Shown here in pieces: positions 1-13,100 of a stretch of DNA of 64,000 nucleotides. Numbering within the stretch: the first letter of the stretch is position 1; the number at the start of each line of letters is the position of its first letter. Made by a program: the position numbers and the translations under genes. The stretch is from Arcticimaribacter sp965277835 (GTDB lineage Bacteria; Bacteroidota; Bacteroidia; Flavobacteriales; Flavobacteriaceae): NCBI GenBank assembly GCA_965277835.1, contig OZ255841.1:1798001-1862000 (forward strand), in the 5' to 3' direction. Under the pieces are notes generated by a model. The model saw only the letters and a list, made by a program, of their open reading frames with translations, was not told where the DNA came from and did no database searches.

Positions 1-1170
1 TTGGACAGCTGCCGCCTCAGGCACTATAGCCTCAGGTACAGTTACAGACGCTCTCTTACGATGGGATGGCACCGCGTGGGTAGAGAGTAGTAGTATATTA
101 GTAAGCAGCACAGGCGTATCGATCACTACAGACTTATTAGTAGCTGGTAACACGCTAGTCTCAGGCACGTTTACGGCTTTACAAGCGACCACCACTTTAG
201 CGACTTTAAGTTTAACAGGCGCAGTATTAGACTCTAGAGGCAATGCAGGCACCGCAGGACAGGTACTAAGTAGTGGCGCCTCAGGCACACTTTGGACAGC
301 AGCTGCTACAGGCACTATAGCTTCAGGTACAGTTACAGACGCTCTCTTACGATGGGATGGCACCGCGTGGGTAGAGAGTACTACTATTTTAGTAAGCAGT
401 ACAGGTGTATCAATCACTACAGACTTATTAGTAGCTGGTAACACGTTAGTCTCAGGCACGTTTACAGCCTTACAAGCGACCACCACTTTAGCAACCTTAA
501 GTTTAACAGGTGCAGTATTAGATTCTAGAGGCAATGCAGGCACACCAGGACAGGTACTAAGTAGTGGCGCCTCAGGCACACTTTGGACAGCAGCTGCTAC
601 AGGCACTATAGCTTCAGGTACAGTTACAGACGCTCTCTTACGATGGGATGGCACCGCGTGGGTAGAGAGCACTACTATATTAGTAAGCAGTACAGGTGTA
701 TCCATCACCACAGACTTATTAGTAGCTGGTAACACGCTAGTCTCAGGTACGTTTACGGCCTTACAAGCGACCACCACTTTAGCGACCTTAAGTTTAACAG
801 GCGCAGTATTAGATTCTAGAGGTAATGCAGGCACTGCAGGACAGGTACTAAGTAGTGGGGCCTCAGGCACACTTTGGACAGCAGCTGCTACAGGCACTAT
901 AGCCTCAGGTACAGTTACAGACGCTCTCTTACGATGGGATGGCACCGCATGGGTAGAGAGCACTACTATTTTAGTAAGCAGTACAGGCGTATCCATCACT
1001 ACAGACTTATTAGTAGCTGGTAACACAGTAGTATCAGGGACTTTAGCTGTAGCTTCAAATACCACAATCACAGGAAATTTAACAGTCCAAGCGACCACAA
1101 CCTTAGCGACTTTAAGTTTAACAAGCGCGGTATTAGACTCTAATGGTAATGCAGGAACAACAGGGCAGTT
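1..1170 (+). repeat. First run of RWDGTAWVES modules (four units)
   Basis: Three 291-base steps separate the RWDGTAW codons near 59, 350, 641 and 932. This gives a 97-residue module with the short FTALQ linker. The fourth unit carries the longer LAVASNTTITGN linker and leads into the first RWSGTRW module. The same family reappears as the long run from about 22,500 onward, so the left part of the gene probably contains a further run of it outside the window. Confidence 0.85.
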
Positions 1171-4100
1171 ATTGAGTAGTACAGGCACAAGCACAGCATG
1201 GATAGATGGAGTAGGCAGTAGTACTTTAAGCACAGGTACGACGACAGACACAACCTTAAGATGGAGTGGTACACGTTGGGTAGAGAGTAGTAGTCTATTA
1301 GTAAGTAGTACAGGAGTCTCTATCACTACAGACTTATTAGTAGCTGGTAACACAGTAGTATCAGGCACTTTAGATATAGTATCAAATACATTAATAGCTG
1401 GTAGATTGAGCGTAGCTTCAAATACTTTGATATCAGGTAACTTAGATGTTAGTTCAGGGGCTACAATCACAGGCGATTTAACAGTCCAAGGGACCACAAC
1501 CTTAGCGACTTTAAGTTTAACAGGTGCAGTATTAGACTCTAGAGGCAATGCAGGAGCAACAGGGCAGATATTAAGTAGTACAGGCACCAGTACAGCATGG
1601 ATAGATGGAGTAGGTAGTAGTACTTTAGGCACAGGTACGACGACAGACACAACCTTAAGATGGAGTGGTACACGTTGGGTAGAGAGTAGTAGTCTATTAG
1701 TAAGTAGTACAGGTGTATCTATCACTACGGACTTATTAGTAAGTGGTAACACAGTAGTATCAGGCACTTTAGATATAGTATCAAATACATTAATATCTGG
1801 CAGATTAAGAGTAGCTTCAAACACCTTGATATCAGGTAACTTAGATGTTAGTTCAGGTGCTACAATCACAGGTAATTTAACAGTACAAGGGACCACAACC
1901 TTAGCGACTTTAAGTTTAACGGGTGCTATATTAGACTCTGATGGTAATACAGGAACATCAGGGCAGATACTGAGTAGTACAGGTACAAGTACAACATGGA
2001 TAGATGGAGTAGGCAGTACTTTAAGTACAGGCACATCTACAGATACAACCTTAAGATGGAGTGGTACACGTTGGGTAGAGAGTAGTAGTCTATTAGTAAG
2101 CAGTACAGGTGTATCTATTACTACGGATTTATTAGTAAGAGGCAATACGACAGTTACAGGCACTCTAGATATATCCTCAAACACATTAATATCTGGCAGA
2201 TTGAGCGTAGCTTCAAACACCTTGATATCAGGTAATTTAAATGTTAGTTCAGCTGTAACAATCACAGGTGATTTAACAGTAGAAGCGGTAACAACCCTAG
2301 CGACTTTAAGTTTAACAGGCGCTGTATTAGATTCTGATGGTGAGCCCGGCAACTTAGGACAGATATTAAGTAGTACAGGTACCCGTACAGATTGGATAGA
2401 TGGCGTAGGTAGTGTTTTAGGTACAGGTACGACAACAGACACAACCCTAAGATGGAGTGGTACACGTTGGGTAGAGAGTAGTAGTTTATTGGTGAATAGC
2501 ACAGGTGTATCAATTACTACGAATTTATTAGTAGGAGGGAATACCACAGTTACAGGTACTTTAGATGTTACTTCAGCTGCAACAATCACAGGCGATTTAA
2601 CAGTAGAAGCGACTACAACTTTAGCAACTTTAAGTTTAACAGGAGCCGTATTAGATTCTGATGGTAATATTGGTACTTTGGGTCAGATATTAAGTAGCAC
2701 AGGTACTAGTACGAATTGGATTGATATAGCTACACCTACTTTGATTTCAGATTTAGATGGAGATACTCGTATTGAAGTAGAAAGGACTGCTGATGATGAT
2801 TTGATTCGTTTTTTCACATCAGCATCAACTACGACAGAGACTCTTAGAATAGATGGTAATCGTTTAGAGTTTTTTAATCCTTTCGGGAATTCAGTTCTCA
2901 TAGGTGAATCTGCAGGAGCTTCTCTTACTCTTGACCCTACTGGTGGCTTGTTGGGTGGTGATCCTTCTGAAAACACTTTTGTAGGTTCAGGAGCAGGGCA
3001 GACAATTACTTTTGGTTCAAGAAATTCTTTTTTCGGTTCATCAGCGGGTAGGGGTCTTATTTCTGGGAGTGATAATACTTATATAGGAGTAAATACTGGA
3101 AGAGGTAGGCAGCCTTCTATTAATGGCATTGAGAATAATACTTTTGTAGGAAGCGGAGCAGGGAGTAATACTATAACAAATAACAATACTTTTATAGGCG
3201 CAAGTGCAGGTTTAGCTAATACAACGGGTGGTAATAATATATTTATAGGACGTCAGGCAGGGAATAGTGTTGTAGGTGGTGTTAATAACATTAATTCATC
3301 GAATTCTGTATTTATAGGTAATGGCACACTTTCGTTTGCACCTACATCATCAAATGAAATCGTAATAGGGTATCAGGCTACAGGGTTAGGTACTAATACG
3401 GTGGTATTGGGTAACACTGATATAGCAACTACAGTTTTACGAGGAAATGTTGGTATAGGGACTACTGCCCCAGCGGTTAATTTACAAGTAAGCGGTACGG
3501 CACGTTTTACGACAATTCAAGACTCTTATGGTAATGTAGGTACATCAGGTCAGGTATTGAGTAGTACAGGCACAAGTACAGCATGGATAGATGGAGTAGG
3601 CAGTAGTACTTTAGGCACAGGAACGACGACAGACACAACCTTAAGATGGAGTGGTACACGTTGGGTAGAGAGTAGTAGTTTATTGGTGAATAGCACAGGA
3701 GTCTCTATTACTACAGATTTATTAGTAGGAGGTAATACGACAGTTACAGGCACGTTTACGGCTTTACAAGCGACGACAACTCTAGCGACCTTAAGTTTAA
3801 CAGGTGCAGTATTAGACTCAGATGGTGATCCAGGCACAATAGGACAGATACTGAGTAGTACAGGCACCCGCACAGATTGGATAGATGGCATAGGTAGTGT
3901 TTTAGGCACAGGTACGACGACAGACACAACCTTAAGATGGAGTGGTACACGTTGGGTGGAGAGCAGCAGTCTATTAGTAAGTAGTACAGGCGTATCTATC
4001 ACTACAGACTTATTAGTAAGAGGCAATACGACAGTTACAGGCACTTTAGCCGTAGCTTCAAATACGACAATCACAGGTAATTTAACAGTCCAAGCGACTA

Positions 4101-7100
4101 CAACTTTAGCGACCTTAAGTTTAACAGGTGTGGTATTAGATTCAGATGGTGATCCAGGCACAATAGGACAGATACTGAGTAGTACAGGCACCCGTACAGA
4201 TTGGATAGATGGGATAGGTAGTGTTTTAGGCACAGGCACAACAACAGATACAACCTTAAGATGGAGTGGAACACGTTGGGTAGAGAGTAGTAGTTTATTA
4301 GTGAGTAGTACAGGTGTATCTATCACTACAGACTTATTAGTAAGTGGTAACACAGTAGTCTCAGGCACTTTAGATATAGTATCAAATACATTAATATCTG
4401 GCAGATTGAGCGTAGCTTCAAACACCTTGATATCAGGTAATTTAGATGTTAGCTCAGGGGCTACAATCACAGGCGATTTAACAGTCCAAGGGACCACCAC
4501 CTTAGCGACTTTAAGTTTAACAGGCGCTGTATTAGATTCAGATGGTGATCCCGGCACAATAGGACAGATATTAAGTAGTACAGGTACCCGTACAGATTGG
4601 ATAGATGGCATAGGTAGTGTTTTAGGTACAGGTACGACGACAGACACAACCTTAAGATGGAGTGGTACACGTTGGGTAGAGAGTAGCAGTCTACTAGTAA
4701 GTAGTACAGGCGTATCTATCACTACAGACTTATTAGTAAGAGGCAATACGACAATTACAGGCACTTTAGCCGTAGCTTCAAATACAACAATCACAGGTAA
4801 TTTAACAGTCCAAGCGACTACCACCTTAGCAACTTTAAGTTTAACAGGCGCTGTATTAGATTCAGATGGTGATCCAGGCACAATAGGACAGATATTAAGT
4901 AGCACAGGCACCCGTACAGATTGGATAGATGGCATAGGTAGTGTTTTAGGTACAGGTACGACAACAGACACAACCTTAAGATGGAGTGGTACACGTTGGG
5001 TAGAGAGTAGTAGTCTATTAGTAAGTAGTACAGGCATATCTATCACTACAGACTTATTAGTAAGAGGCAATACGACAGTTACAGGCACTTTAGCCGTAGC
5101 TTCAAATACAACAATCACAGGTGATTTAACAGTATTAGCCACTACAACCTTAGCAACTTTAAGTTTAACAGGCGCTGTATTAGATTCAGATGGTGATCCA
5201 GGCACAATAGGACAGATATTAAGTAGTACAGGTACCCGCACAGATTGGATAGATGGCATAGGTAGTGTTTTAGGCACAGGAACGACGACAGACACAACCT
5301 TAAGATGGAGTGGTACACGTTGGGTAGAGAGTAGTAGTCTATTAGTAAGCAGTACAGGTGTATCTATCACTACGGACTTATTAGTAAGTGGTAACACAGT
5401 AGTATCAGGAACTTTAGATATAGTATCAAACACCTTGATATCAGGTAACTTAGATGTTAGCTCAGGGGCTACAATTACAGGAGATTTAACAGTCCAAGCC
5501 ACCACAACCTTAGCAACTTTAAGTTTAACAGGCGCTGTATTAGATTCAGATGGTGATCCAGGCACAATAGGACAGATATTAAGTAGCACAGGCACCCGTA
5601 CAGATTGGATAGATGGCATAGGTAGTGTTTTAGGCACAGGAACGACGACAGACACAACCTTAAGATGGAGTGGTACACGTTGGGTAGAGAGTAGTAGTTT
5701 ATTAGTAAGCAGTACAGGTGTATCTATCACTACAGACTTATTAGTAAGAGGCAATACGACAGTTACAGGCACTTTAGCCGTAGCTTCAAATACAACAATC
5801 ACAGGTGATTTAACAGTCCAAGCGACTACAACCTTAGCAACTTTAAGTTTAACAAGTGCTGTATTAGATTCAGATGGTGATCCAGGCACAATAGGACAGA
5901 TATTAAGTAGTACAGGCACCCGCACAGATTGGATAGATGGCATAGGTAGTGTTTTAGGCACAGGTACGACAACAGACACAACCTTAAGATGGAGTGGTAC
6001 ACGTTGGGTAGAGAGTAGTAGTCTATTAGTAAGCAGTACAGGCGTATCGATCACTACAGACTTATTAGTAAGAGGCAATACGACAGTTACAGGCACTTTA
6101 GCAGTAGCTTCAAATACAACAATCACAGGTAATTTAACAGTCCAAGCGACTACCACCTTAGCGACCTTAAGTTTAACAGGTGCTGTATTAGATTCAGATG
6201 GTGATCCAGGCACAATAGGACAGATATTAAGTAGTACAGGCACCCGTACAGATTGGATAGATGGCATAGGTAGTGTTTTAGGTACAGGTACATCAACAGA
6301 CACAACCTTAAGATGGAGTGGTACACGTTGGGTAGAGAGTAGTAGTTTATTAGTAAGTAGTACAGGCGTATCAATCACTACAGACTTATTAGTAAGAGGC
6401 AATACGACAGTTACAGGCACTTTAGCCGTAGCTTCAAATACAACAATCACAGGTGATTTAACAGTATTAGCCACCACCACCTTAGCGACTTTAAGTTTAA
6501 CAGGCGCTGTATTAGATTCAGATGGTGAGCCCGGCACAATAGGACAGATATTAAGTAGTACAGGTACCCGTACAGATTGGATAGATGGCATAGGTAGTGT
6601 TTTAGGCACAGGTACGACGACAGACACAACCTTAAGATGGAGTGGTACACGTTGGGTAGAAAGTAGTAGTCTATTAGTAAGTAGTACAGGTGTATCAATC
6701 ACTACAGACTTATTAGTAGCTGGTAACACAGTAGTCTCAGGCACTTTAGATATAGTATCAAATACATTAATATCTGGCAGATTGAGCGTAGCTTCAAACA
6801 CCTTGATATCAGGTAATTTAGATGTTAGCTCAGGGGCTACAATCACAGGCGATTTAACAGTCCAAGCGACCACCACCTTAGCGACTTTAAGTTTAACAGG
6901 CGCTGTATTAGATTCAGATGGTGATCCAGGTACAATAGGACAGATATTAAGTAGTACAGGCACCCGTACAGATTGGATAGATGGCATAGGTAGTGTTTTA
7001 GGCACAGGAACGACGACAGACACAACCTTAAGATGGAGTGGTACACGTTGGGTAGAGAGTAGTAGTCTATTAGTAAGCAGTACAGGCGTATCTATCACTA

Positions 7101-10100
7101 CAGACTTATTAGTAAGAGGCAATACGACAGTTACAGGTACTTTAGCAGTAGCTTCAAATACGACAATCACAGGTAATTTAACAGTCCAAGGGACTACAAC
7201 TTTAGCGACCTTAAGTTTAACAGGTGCGGTATTAGATTCAGATGGAGATCCAGGCACAATAGGACAGATATTAAGTAGTACAGGCACCCGTACAGATTGG
7301 ATAGATGGTATAGGTAGTGTTTTAGGCACAGGAACGACGACAGACACAACCTTAAGATGGAGTGGTACACGTTGGGTAGAGAGTAATAGTCTATTAGTAA
7401 GTAGTACAGGCGTATCTATCACTACAGACTTATTAGTAAGTGGTAACACAGTAGTCTCAGGCACTTTAGATATAGTATCAAACACATTAATATCTGGTAG
7501 ATTGAGCGTAGCATCAAACACCTTGATATCAGGTAACTTAGATGTTAGTTCAGGGGCTACAATCACAGGCGATTTAACAGTTCAAGGGACCACCACCTTA
7601 GCGACTTTAAGTTTAACAGGTGCTGTATTAGATTCAGATGGTAATGTTGGTACTTTTGGTCAGATACTGAGTAGTACAGGCACCCGTACGAATTGGATTG
7701 ATATAGCTACACCTACTTTGATTTCAGATTTAGATGGGGATACTCGTATTGAAGTAGAAAGGACTGCTGATGATGATTTGATTCGTTTTTTCACATCAGC
7801 ATCAACCACTACAGAGACTCTTAGGATAGATGGTAATCGTTTAGAATTTTTTAATCCTTACGGGAATTCAGTTCTCATAGGTGAATCTGCAGGAGTTTCT
7901 CTTACTCTTGATTCTACAGGTATTTTCACTAATCCTTCTGAGAATACTTTTGTAGGTTCAGGATCAGGGCAGACTATTACTTTTGGTTCAAGAAATTCTC
8001 TTTTCGGTTCATCAGCGGGGAATGGTTTTACTATTGGGAGTGATAATACTTATATAGGAGCAAATACTGGAAGAGGTAGGCAGCCGACTTCTATTAGGGG
8101 CGTTGAGAATAATACTTTTGTAGGAAGTGGAGCAGGGAGTAATACTATAACAAATAACAATACTTTTATAGGCGCAAGTGCAGGTTTAGCTAATACAACG
8201 GGTGGTAATAATATATTTATAGGACGTCAGGCAGGGAGTAGTGTTGTAGGTGGTGTTAATAATAATACTAATTCATTGAATTCTGTATTTATAGGAAATG
8301 GCACACTTTCGTTTGCACCTACATCATCAAATGAAATCGTAATAGGGTATCAGGCTACAGGGCTAGGTACTAATACGGTAGTATTGGGTAACACAGATAT
8401 AGCAACTACAGTTTTACGAGGAAATGTTGGTATAGGGACTACTGCCCCAGCGGTTAATTTACAAGTAAGCGGTACGGCACGTTTTACGACAATTCAAGAT
8501 TCTTATGGTAATGTAGGTACATCAGGTCAGTTATTGAGTAGTACAGGTACAAGTACAGCATGGATAGATGGCATAGGTAGTGTTTTAGGCACAGGAACGA
8601 CGACAGACACAACCTTAAGATGGAGTGGTACACGTTGGGTAGAGAGTAGTAGTCTATTAGTAAGTAGTACAGGCGTCTCTATCACTACAGACTTATTAGT
8701 AAGAGGCAATACGACAGTTACAGGCACTTTAGCCGTAGCTTCAAATACAACAATCACAGGAAATTTAACAGTATTAGCCACTACAACCTTAGCGACTTTA
8801 AGTTTAACAGGCGCTGTATTAGATTCAGATGGTGAGCCCGGCACAATAGGACAGATATTAAGTAGTACAGGCACCCGTACAGATTGGATAGATGGTATAG
8901 GTAGTGTTTTAGGCACAGGAACGACGACAGACACAACCTTAAGATGGAGTGGTACACGTTGGGTAGAGAGTAGTAGTCTATTAGTAAGCAGTACAGGTGT
9001 ATCTATTACTACAGACTTATTAGTAGCTGGTAACACAGTAGTATCAGGGACTTTAGATATAGTATCAAACACATTAATATCTGGTAGATTGAGCGTAGCT
9101 TCAAACACCTTGATATCAGGTAACTTAGATGTTAGTTCAAATACAACAATCACAGGTGATTTAACAGTATTAGCCACTACAACCTTAGCAACTTTAAGTT
9201 TAACAAGTGCTGTATTAGATTCAGATGGTGATCCAGGTACAATAGGACAGATATTAAGTAGTACAGGCACCCGCACAGATTGGATAGATGGGATAGGTAG
9301 TGTTTTAGGCACAGGTACGACGACAGACACAACCTTAAGATGGAGTGGTACACGTTGGGTAGAGAGTAGTAGTCTATTAGTAAGTAGTACAGGCGTATCA
9401 ATCACTACAGACTTATTAGTAAGAGGCAATACGACAGTTACAGGCACGTTTACGGCCTTACAAGCGACCACAACCTTAGCGACCTTAAGTTTAACAGGAG
9501 CTGTATTAGATTCAGATGGTGATCCAGGCACAATAGGACAGATATTAAGTAGTACAGGCACCCGAACAGATTGGATAGATGGCATAGGTAGTGTTTTAGG
9601 TACAGGTACGACGACAGACACAACCTTAAGATGGAGTGGTACACGTTGGGTAGAGAGTAGTAGTCTATTAGTAAGCAGTACAGGTGTATCTATCACTACA
9701 GACTTATTAGTAAGTGGTAACACAGTAGTATCAGGTACGTTAGATATAGTATCAAACACATTAATATCTGGTAGATTGAGCGTAGCTTCAAACACCTTGA
9801 TATCAGGTAATTTAGATGTTAGCTCAGGGGCTACAATTACAGGAGATTTAACAGTCCAAGCCACCACAACCTTAGCAACTTTAAGTTTAACAGGTACTGT
9901 ATTAGATTCAGATGGTGATCCAGGCACAATAGGACAGATATTAAGTAGTACAGGCACCCGTACAGATTGGATAGATGGCATAGGTAGTGTTTTAGGCACA
10001 GGTACGACAACAGACACAACCTTAAGATGGAGTGGTACACGTTGGGTAGAGAGTAGTAGTCTATTAGTAAGCAGTACAGGTGTATCTATTACTACAGACT

Positions 10101-13100
10101 TATTAGTAAGAGGCAATACGACAGTTACAGGCACTTTAGCAGTAGCTTCAAATACGACAATCACAGGTAATTTAACAGTCCAAGCGACCACCACCTTAGC
10201 GACTTTAAGTTTAACAGGAGCTGTATTAGATTCAGATGGAGATCCCGGCACAATAGGACAGATATTAAGTAGTACAGGCACCCGTACAGATTGGATAGAT
10301 GGCATAGGTAGTGTTTTAGGTACAGGAACGACGACAGACACAACCTTAAGATGGAGTGGTACACGTTGGGTAGAGAGCAGTAGTCTATTAGTAAGTAGTA
10401 CAGGCGTATCTATCACTACAGACTTATTAGTAAGTGGTAACACAGTAGTATCAGGCACTTTAGCCGTAGCTTCAAATACAACAATCACAGGTAATTTAAC
10501 AGTATTAGCCACTACAACCTTAGCGACCTTAAGTTTAACAGGCGCTGTATTAGATTCAGATGGTGATCCAGGCGCAATAGGACAGATATTAAGTAGTACA
10601 GGCACCCGTACAGATTGGATAGATGGCATAGGTAGTGTTTTAGGCACAGGTACGACGACAGACACAACCTTAAGATGGAGTGGTACACGTTGGGTAGAAA
10701 GTAGTAGTCTATTAGTAAGCAGCACAGGTGTATCTATCACTACAGACTTATTAGTAAGTGGTAACACAGTAGTCTCAGGCACTTTAGATATAGTATCAAA
10801 TACATTAATATCTGGCAGATTGAGCGTAGCTTCAAACACCTTGATATCAGGTAATTTAGATGTTAGCTCAGGGGCTACAATCACAGGCGATTTAACAGTC
10901 CAAGCGACCACCACCTTAGCGACTTTAAGTTTAACAGGCGCTGTATTAGATTCAGATGGTGATCCAGGTACAATAGGACAGATATTAAGTAGTACAGGCA
11001 CCCGTACAGATTGGATAGATGGCATAGGTAGTGTTTTAGGCACAGGAACGACGACAGACACAACCTTAAGATGGAGTGGTACACGTTGGGTAGAGAGTAG
11101 TAGTCTATTAGTAAGCAGTACAGGCGTATCTATCACTACAGACTTATTAGTAAGAGGCAATACGACAGTTACAGGTACTTTAGCAGTAGCTTCAAATACG
11201 ACAATCACAGGTAATTTAACAGTCCAAGGGACTACAACTTTAGCGACCTTAAGTTTAACAGGTGCGGTATTAGATTCAGATGGAGATCCAGGCACAATAG
11301 GACAGATATTAAGTAGTACAGGCACCCGTACAGATTGGATAGATGGTATAGGTAGTGTTTTAGGTACAGGTACGACAACAGACACAACCTTAAGATGGAG
11401 TGGTACACGTTGGGTAGAGAGTAGCAGTCTATTAGTAAGCAGTACAGGTGTATCTATCACTACAGACTTATTAGTAAGTGGTAACACAGTAGTCTCAGGC
11501 ACTTTAGATATAGTATCAAATACATTAATATCTGGCAGATTGAGCGTAGCTTCAAATACTTTGATATCAGGTAACTTAGATGTTAGTTCAGGGGCTACAA
11601 TCACAGGTAATTTAACAGTCCAAGCGACCACAACCTTAGCGACCTTAAGTTTAACAGGTGCTGTATTAGATTCAGATGGTGAGTCAGGCACAATAGGACA
11701 GATATTAAGTAGCACAGGCACCCGTACAGATTGGATAGATGGCATAGGTAGTGTTTTAGGCACAGGAACGACGACAGATACAACCTTAAGATGGAGTGGT
11801 ACACGTTGGGTAGAGAGTAGCAGTCTATTAGTAAGCAGTACAGGCGTATCTATCACTACGGACTTATTAGTAGCTGGTAACACAGTAGTATCAGGCACTT
11901 TAGATATAGTATCAAACACATTAATATCTGGCAGATTGAGCGTAGCTTCAAACACCTTGATATCAGGTAACTTAGATGTTAGCTCAGGGGCTACAATCAC
12001 AGGTGATTTAACAGTCCAAGCGACCACCACCTTAGCGACTTTAAGTTTAACAAGTGCGGTATTAGATTCAGATGGTAATGTTGGTACTTTTGGTCAGATA
12101 CTGAGTAGTACAGGCACCCGTACGAATTGGATTGATATAGCTACACCTACTTTGATTTCAGATTTAGATGGAGATACTCGTATTGAAGTAGAAAGGACTG
12201 CTGATGATGATTTGATTCGTTTTTTCACATCAGCATCAACCACTACAGAGACTCTTAGAATAGATGGTAATCGTTTAGAATTTTTTAATCCTTACGGGAA
12301 TTCAGTTCTCATAGGTGAATCTGCAGGAGTTTCTCTTACTCTTGATTCTACAGGTATTTTCACTAATCCTTCTGAGAATACTTTTGTAGGTTCAGGATCA
12401 GGGCAGACTATTACTTTTGGTTCAAGAAATTCTCTTTTCGGTTCATCAGCGGGGAATGGTTTTACTATTGGGAGTGATAATACTTATATAGGAGCAAATA
12501 CTGGAAGAGGTAGGCAGCCGACTTCTATTAGGGGCGTTGAGAATAATACTTTTGTAGGAAGTGGAGCAGGGAGTAATACTATAACAAATAACAATACTTT
12601 TATAGGCGCAAGTGCAGGTTTAGCTAATACAACGGGTGGTAATAATATATTTATAGGACGTCAGGCAGGGAGTAGTGTTGTAGGTGGTGTTAATAATAAT
12701 ACTAATTCATTGAATTCTGTATTTATAGGAAATGGCACACTTTCGTTTGCACCTACATCATCAAATGAAATCGTAATAGGGTATCAGGCTACAGGGCTAG
12801 GTACTAATACGGTAGTATTGGGTAACACAGATATAGCAACTACAGTTTTACGAGGAAATGTTGGTATAGGGACTACTGCCCCAGCGGTTAATTTACAAGT
12901 AAGCGGTACGGCACGTTTTACGACAATTCAAGATTCTTATGGTAATGTAGGTACATCAGGTCAGTTATTGAGTAGTACAGGTACAAGTACAGCATGGATA
13001 GATGGCATAGGTAGTGTTTTAGGCACAGGAACGACGACAGACACAACCTTAAGATGGAGTGGTACACGTTGGGTAGAGAGTAGTAGTCTATTAGTAAGTA

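Noticed and set aside
1172..1174. TTG as the start of the giant gene
   Set aside because: The same frame is open and repeat-coding from base 2. The TTG is a Leu codon within a module.
3550..7566. Antisense open frame of 1,338 codons, and similar ones at 8527-12030 and 12961-16458
   Set aside because: Same shadow effect; they break exactly where head-like blocks interrupt the modules.
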